Assembly: GCA_910576555.1 (NCBI GenBank) | Contig: CAJTIY010000004.1 | Coordinates: 62,001-126,000, forward strand | Source: an uncultured Alistipes sp. | GTDB lineage: Bacteria > Bacteroidota > Bacteroidia > Bacteroidales > Rikenellaceae | Direction of reading: 5' to 3' | Length of the DNA stretch: 64,000 nt | Part shown: in pieces, positions 60,623 through 64,000 of the stretch | How the letters are laid out: the number at the start of each line of letters is the position of its first letter | Position numbering within the stretch: the first letter of the stretch is position 1 | The notes under the pieces: model-generated | What the model was told of the DNA's origin: nothing | Seen by the model: only the letters and a program-made list of their open reading frames with translations | The model's database searches: none | Translations under genes and position numbers: made by a program

Positions 60623-62570
60623 TGCTGTCGCGCAGCGCTCCGGCCGCAGCGACGACAGAGACCGGTCCGCGCAGCGCCACCGTATCCGAACGGTACTGGC
60701 AGGGGGCGTATTCGGTCATCGCGACCGTATCGCCGCCCACGAGCAGCAGGGGCGCCCCGGCCGAGGAGTAGACGCGGAAAGCCTGCCGCTCGGCATCGCG
60801 CAGCGCGAGACGCCGCTCGGCGATGTAGAGCGTCGGCCGCTCGGCGTTCCACAGCGCCCGGTAGAGGTAGTAGGCATCCTTGCAGACGCGCCGGTCGAGG
60901 GTCACGAGCCCCTCGGCATCGATTCCGTAGGGACGGCGCGCCGAGCCGTAGTCGAACAGATTGGCGATCCACATCCCCCAGAAGAGCGAGTCGCCCCGCA
61001 GGTGGCGGGCATACTCCTCGTGGAAGCGGGTCTGCCGCTCCTCGGGCATCCAGTTGGCGCGCGGCGTCGCCTGCGCCGTATAGCTCTTGTGCCCGATGCA
61101 GCCGCTGCCGCCGTAACAGACCGCCGAGCGGAGATGCCCCCAGTTCTTGTTCAATCCGTCGCGCCAGAGAAGCACGTCGTCGGTCGTACCCTTCGTCCAG
61201 CCCACGTTCTGGTGCCAGACGATCAAGTCGGTGACGAAGTTCAAATCGCCGTCCTGATTGCTGCAGGCCACCGTGGGCCGCGACGGATCGAGCGCATGGG
61301 CCCGTTCGTTCAGACGCCGCAGGTAGGGCACGACGCTGTCGCCGCGCGACCAGAGGTGCGCGAAAAGCCCCCACATCGCCACCGACGGATGGTTGATGTG
61401 CTGCAGCACGATCTCCTGCAGCTGATCGAGTCCGTTCTGCTCGAACTGCGGCGTGGCGTAATAGGCCACGTCGCCCAGAAAGGCGCGCTGCAGCGGCAGA
61501 TCGATCCACACGAGCAGCCCCAGCTCGTCGCAGCGGTCGTAGAAGTAGCGGTCGTGGGGCATCGCGGCCGATCGCACGGCCGTGGCTCCGAGGTCGCGGA
61601 TGCGGGCCAGATCGACGTCGTAGTCGGCCGGCTGGAGCGTTCCGCCCGAAAGGGCGTTGTCGTGGTAGAGCACCACGCCACGGACCGGACAGCGGACCCC
61701 GTCGATCGCAAGCCCTCCCTGCGGCGTCGCGGCGATGCTGCGGAAGCCCGTGCGGACGCTCACCGCATCCGTCGCCGCACCCTCGCCCACGCTCGCCGTC
61801 ACGGTGTAGAGCGCCGGACGGCCGGGGCTCCAGCGCTCGGGCCGCTCCACGACGAAGGGCACGACGAGCGGTTTCCCGTCGAGCCGCACCCGCTGCCGCT
61901 TCGCGAAGACCGTACGGCCGTCGGGCGCCGCGATGCTCACCGCCAGCATGGCCGCGCTCTCCTCCTTCGCCGTGACGTGCACCTCGATGCGGCCCTCGGC
62001 CTTGAGCGAGTCGACCTCGTCCGTGCGGACCAGCACCCCCTCGGTGCCCCAATAGAGCGGCGAGACGGCCGTACGCTCGGTGAGGATCAGCTCCGCCTCG
62101 CGGTAGATGCCGCCGTAGAGGTTCATGTCGGTCGAGGCGGGCAGCACGTCGCTGCGCCCGGCGTTGCTCACCACCATGAGCAGGGTATTGTCGGCGCCGA
62201 AGCGGATCATGTCGGTGATTTCGAACGCGAAGGCCGTACCTCCGCCGCGGTGCTGCCCCGCATGGCGGCCGTTGACGAACAGGTCGCCGACGGTCTGCAC
62301 GCCGCGGAAGCGCACGAAGAGCCGCTTGCAGGCCCATTCGGCCGGAATGTAGATCTCGTTGAGGTAGTTGCCCGTAGTTTCGAGAAACTCGCCCTCGGCC
62401 AGCGGATCGGTGTTCCAGCTGTGGGGCAGGGTAACGTGCCGCGCACCGTCGGACGTATTCTCCGACTTGAAGAAGAAACGCCAGCCCTCGTTGAGCGGAA
62501 ACACCTCGCGGGCCTGCACCGGAACGACGGCGGCCGCGCATGCCAGAAGAAAAAGAATGCCTCGTTTCAT
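60552..62570 (-). CDS. GH2-fold protein lacking both catalytic Glu residues
   Basis: A 672-residue exported protein (signal peptide MKRGILFLLACAAAVVPVQA) with the GH2 layout: jelly-roll (HVTLPHSWNTD, LFVNGRHAGQHRGGGTAF), Ig-like domain, then TIM barrel starting near VRCPVRGVVLYHDN. The acid/base site, normally WxLxNE, reads MWGLFAHLWS, with Ala404-His405 for Asn-Glu. The nucleophile site, normally SEYG, reads VCYGGSG with Cys485 for Glu. Flanking blocks (LNFVTDLIVWHQNVGW, LFWGMWIANLFDYGSA) align well with active relatives, so the losses look real rather than a sequencing error. It may bind glycans or use altered chemistry. Its end overlaps the WbqC-like gene. Confidence 0.85.
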   Translation of the reverse strand: MKRGILFLLACAAAVVPVQAREVFPLNEGWRFFFKSENTSDGARHVTLPHSWNTDPLAEGEFLETTGNYLNEIYIPAEWACKRLFVRFRGVQTVGDLFVNGRHAGQHRGGGTAFAFEITDMIRFGADNTLLMVVSNAGRSDVLPASTDMNLYGGIYREAELILTERTAVSPLYWGTEGVLVRTDEVDSLKAEGRIEVHVTAKEESAAMLAVSIAAPDGRTVFAKRQRVRLDGKPLVVPFVVERPERWSPGRPALYTVTASVGEGAATDAVSVRTGFRSIAATPQGGLAIDGVRCPVRGVVLYHDNALSGGTLQPADYDVDLARIRDLGATAVRSAAMPHDRYFYDRCDELGLLVWIDLPLQRAFLGDVAYYATPQFEQNGLDQLQEIVLQHINHPSVAMWGLFAHLWSRGDSVVPYLRRLNERAHALDPSRPTVACSNQDGDLNFVTDLIVWHQNVGWTKGTTDDVLLWRDGLNKNWGHLRSAVCYGGSGCIGHKSYTAQATPRANWMPEERQTRFHEEYARHLRGDSLFWGMWIANLFDYGSARRPYGIDAEGLVTLDRRVCKDAYYLYRALWNAERPTLYIAERRLALRDAERQAFRVYSSAGAPLLLVGGDTVAMTEYAPCQYRSDTVALRGPVSVVAAAGALRDSISIRVGNVLRPKRKPVLRRTGDR

Positions 62571-62596
62571 AATCCCATAGCGATTAGCCTTCACCG

Positions 62597-62604
62597 CAAA
62601 GATA
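62597..62604 (-). promoter_or_regulatory. -7 element of the GH2-fold gene
   Basis: TATCTTTG on the minus strand, 26 bp before the start codon. Confidence 0.65.
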
Positions 62605-62939
62605 CGATAACTTTTCCGATTTCGGAACGGTGCGGCACGACCGGCCGCACGAAGGCGCCGGCCGGCCGTTCCCTGTGTTCCCGGATGCGAAAACCGCCGG
62701 CGCCGCGCCCACGTCCACGCCGTCCGGACACCCCGTCTCCTGCCGCGCCGCCCGTTCGTTCCGCTCCGCTCCGTCTCCGGTGCCCCCGCCACGCCGGTCC
62801 CTCCCCGTTCAAGGAGCATCCGGCCCCGCGCCCCCTTCCGTCGCGCATCGCCGCAGCCCCGCCTGCCTCCTCCATCGCCGCATTTCGCCCCGGCACACCC
62901 CCTACCGGCCGGCCGAACCGCTCCGCGACACACCGCCGG

Positions 62940-62987
62940 CCCGCACCCGACCTGCACCCGGCCCGCACCCGACCCGCACCCGACCCG
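62940..62987. repeat. Tandem repeat, 11-bp units (about four and a half)
   Basis: CCCGCACCCGA, CCTGCACCCGG, CCCGCACCCGA, CCCGCACCCGA, then a partial CCCG. Same period as the arrays at 42457 and 53308 but a different unit. It lies 66 bp before the DUF3467 -7 element. Confidence 0.85.
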
Positions 62988-63052
62988 CGGATATGTTGAT
63001 AAATTATCGAAAACTTCGGCCGCAGAATTGCACAACGAATCCCCGAACACGA

Positions 63053-63060
63053 TAAATTTG
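63053..63060 (+). promoter_or_regulatory. Promoter of the DUF3467 gene
   Basis: TAAATTTG matches TAnnTTTG, 18 bp before the start; a TTG at 63028-63030 is at a suitable distance for the -33 element. Confidence 0.7.
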
Positions 63061-63078
63061 CCGAAAACGACCGCGCTT

Positions 63079-63384
63079 ATGGCTGATACCAATCCATTCG
63101 GAATCGATCTCGAACTCGACGAGCAGGTGGCGCAGGGCCACTATTCGAATCTGGCGATCATCGCCCACTCCACCTCGGAGTTCATCATCGATTTCGCCGC
63201 CGTGCTCCCCGGCGTGCAGAAGGCGCGCGTCAAGAGCCGCATCATCCTGACGCCCGAGCATGCCAAGCGGCTCCTCCGCTCGCTGCAGGAGAACATCGTC
63301 CGCTACGAAAGCACGATAGGCAAGATCGAAATCCCCGCCCCGGCACCCGGTCCCGCCACCGGCCCCAAGATGGGCGAAGCCTGA
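63079..63384 (+). CDS. DUF3467 family protein
   Basis: A 101-residue small cytoplasmic protein. Family blocks: AQGHYSNLAIIAHSTSEFII, DFAAVLPGVQKARVKSRIIL, TPEHAKRLLRSLQENIVRYE, ending in a Pro-rich tail. It is widespread in Bacteroidota, with no established function that I know of. It has its own promoter, and the hairpin at 63646-63683 could end the transcript. Confidence 0.9.
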   Translation: MADTNPFGIDLELDEQVAQGHYSNLAIIAHSTSEFIIDFAAVLPGVQKARVKSRIILTPEHAKRLLRSLQENIVRYESTIGKIEIPAPAPGPATGPKMGEA

Positions 63385-63700
63385 CCCCGGGGGGGGGCGC
63401 TCCCTCCCCGTCCGACGCTCCGCACGGCCCTTCCGCCGCCCCCCCCGAATCGTTCCTGCGGCCTGCCCGATCGGCCCGGCATCCTTCCCGTGCCCCGACA
63501 GACCATTCCCCGGAACCGTCCCGTGTCCCGCTCCGACTGCCCGGCATCCCCTCGGACATTCCTCCGCGTTTGGCACCGTTCATTCCGGCAGACGCCGGCC
63601 GCATGTCCCGGAACCCGGCTCCCCGCCGCCCGCTCCCCCGAAACGAAAACTCCCGCCCCGGACTCGTCCGAAGCGGGAGTTTTGCTCCGTGCGGCAACCG
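63385..63700. other. GC-rich gap between DUF3467 and folC
   Basis: Begins with a run of nine G (63389-63397) right after the DUF3467 stop, continues as C-rich sequence with no gene, and ends with the terminator at 63646-63683. Confidence 0.45.
63646..63683 (-). terminator. Terminator between folC and DUF3467
   Basis: AAAACTCCCGC (63646-63656) and GCGGGAGTTTT (63673-63683) form a perfect stem with A and T on both flanks, so it can act for folC (minus) and for DUF3467 (plus). Confidence 0.85.
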
Positions 63701-64000
63701 TCACAACGCCTCCGCCACGACGTAGGTGCTGCCGCCGATGAAGATCGCATCCTCGGCCGAGGCCAGTTCGCGGGCCCGCGCCACGGCGGCCTTCACCTCG
63801 CCCACGGCCTCGCCGCGGAGTCCGTAGATCGCCGCTTTGGCCGCGAGCTCCTCCGCAGGCAGCGCCCGGGCGCTCTGCGCCTGCGTGAAGACGTAATGCG
63901 CCTCGCGCGGCAGCAGCGGCAGCATGTGCGCGAGGTCCTTGTCGCGCACGAAGCCCACCACGCAGTAGAGCGCACGATGGGGCACGCTCTTCAGCTGTTC
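63701..64000 (-). CDS. folC: Folylpolyglutamate/dihydrofolate synthase, C-terminal part
   Basis: Adds Glu residues to folates; Mur ligase family, cytoplasmic. Only the last 99 residues are in the window, covering the C-terminal Rossmann-like domain: RALYCVVGFVRDKDLAHMLPLLP, HYVFTQAQSARALPAEELAAKA and the closing IFIGGSTYVVAEAL, typical of FolC. The 5' part lies beyond base 64000. Confidence 0.9.
   Translation of the reverse strand, partial: EQLKSVPHRALYCVVGFVRDKDLAHMLPLLPREAHYVFTQAQSARALPAEELAAKAAIYGLRGEAVGEVKAAVARARELASAEDAIFIGGSTYVVAEAL

Larger units (their letters stand above)
62571..63078. other. Divergent GH2-DUF3467 intergenic region
   Basis: About 508 bp of GC-rich sequence with minus and plus -7 elements at its ends (62597-62604, 63053-63060) and an 11-bp tandem repeat at 62940-62987. 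No gene is supported. Confidence 0.5.

Overview
The window comes from a high-GC member of the Bacteroidota, most like Alistipes or another Rikenellaceae (inference). The signs are SusC/SusD and hybrid two-component genes, many lipoproteins with acidic residues after the lipobox Cys, families typical of the phylum (DUF4837, DUF3108, DUF3467, WbqC-like), and repeated use of the phylum's TAnnTTTG -7 promoter element upstream of genes. No tRNA, rRNA, CRISPR array, insertion sequence or prophage gene was seen. Both ends cut a gene: fusA on the left and folC on the right.

Layout. 0-2.5 kb: str operon rpsL-rpsG-fusA (minus). 2.9-7.7 kb: a secreted GH20 hexosaminidase and leuS (minus). 8-16.8 kb (plus): prfA, a 99-residue MGMT-type protein, a small plug/TonB-C fusion protein, menA-xseA-xseB, a zinc-ribbon methyltransferase, a lipoprotein and a RelA/SpoT homologue. 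17-41.4 kb (minus): a large polysaccharide utilization locus (PUL). 41.7-49.8 kb: efp, lipoproteins, a CE4 deacetylase, a cardiolipin synthase, rplS, and surE followed by a histidine kinase. 49.8-58.2 kb: a response regulator, an FHS-type sugar transporter, a polyprenyl synthase, recG-DUF3108 and ispG. 58.3-64 kb: an S66 carboxypeptidase, a short lipoprotein, a WbqC-like gene, a GH2-fold protein, DUF3467 and folC.

The main accessory system is the PUL. In transcription order it holds SusC, SusD, a DUF1735-type surface lipoprotein, two tandem M60-like metalloproteases, a metzincin-like protease, an unassigned six-hairpin glycosidase, a GH97 with the retaining-type Asp, a GH110 alpha-1,3-galactosidase, a sialate O-acetylesterase and a Ser-type sulfatase. 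A separately transcribed hybrid two-component regulator follows. Three proteases next to alpha-galactosidases, an esterase and a sulfatase suggest that the target is an intact glycoprotein such as mucin carrying alpha-galactosyl (blood group B or alpha-Gal) caps, O-acetylated sialic acid and sulfate (inference). Two exact GTACGATT copies 20 bp apart lie just upstream of a degenerate -7 element before susC and are a good operator candidate.

Oddities. The PUL regulator has Asn in place of the receiver phospho-acceptor Asp and Met in place of the conserved Lys, and its gene contains a C9 tract. The GH2-fold protein has lost both catalytic Glu residues. The RelA/SpoT homologue has a degraded hydrolase site. 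One small secreted protein joins a TonB-receptor plug-like segment to a TonB C-terminal-like domain. Three intergenic regions carry tandem repeats with an 11-bp period.
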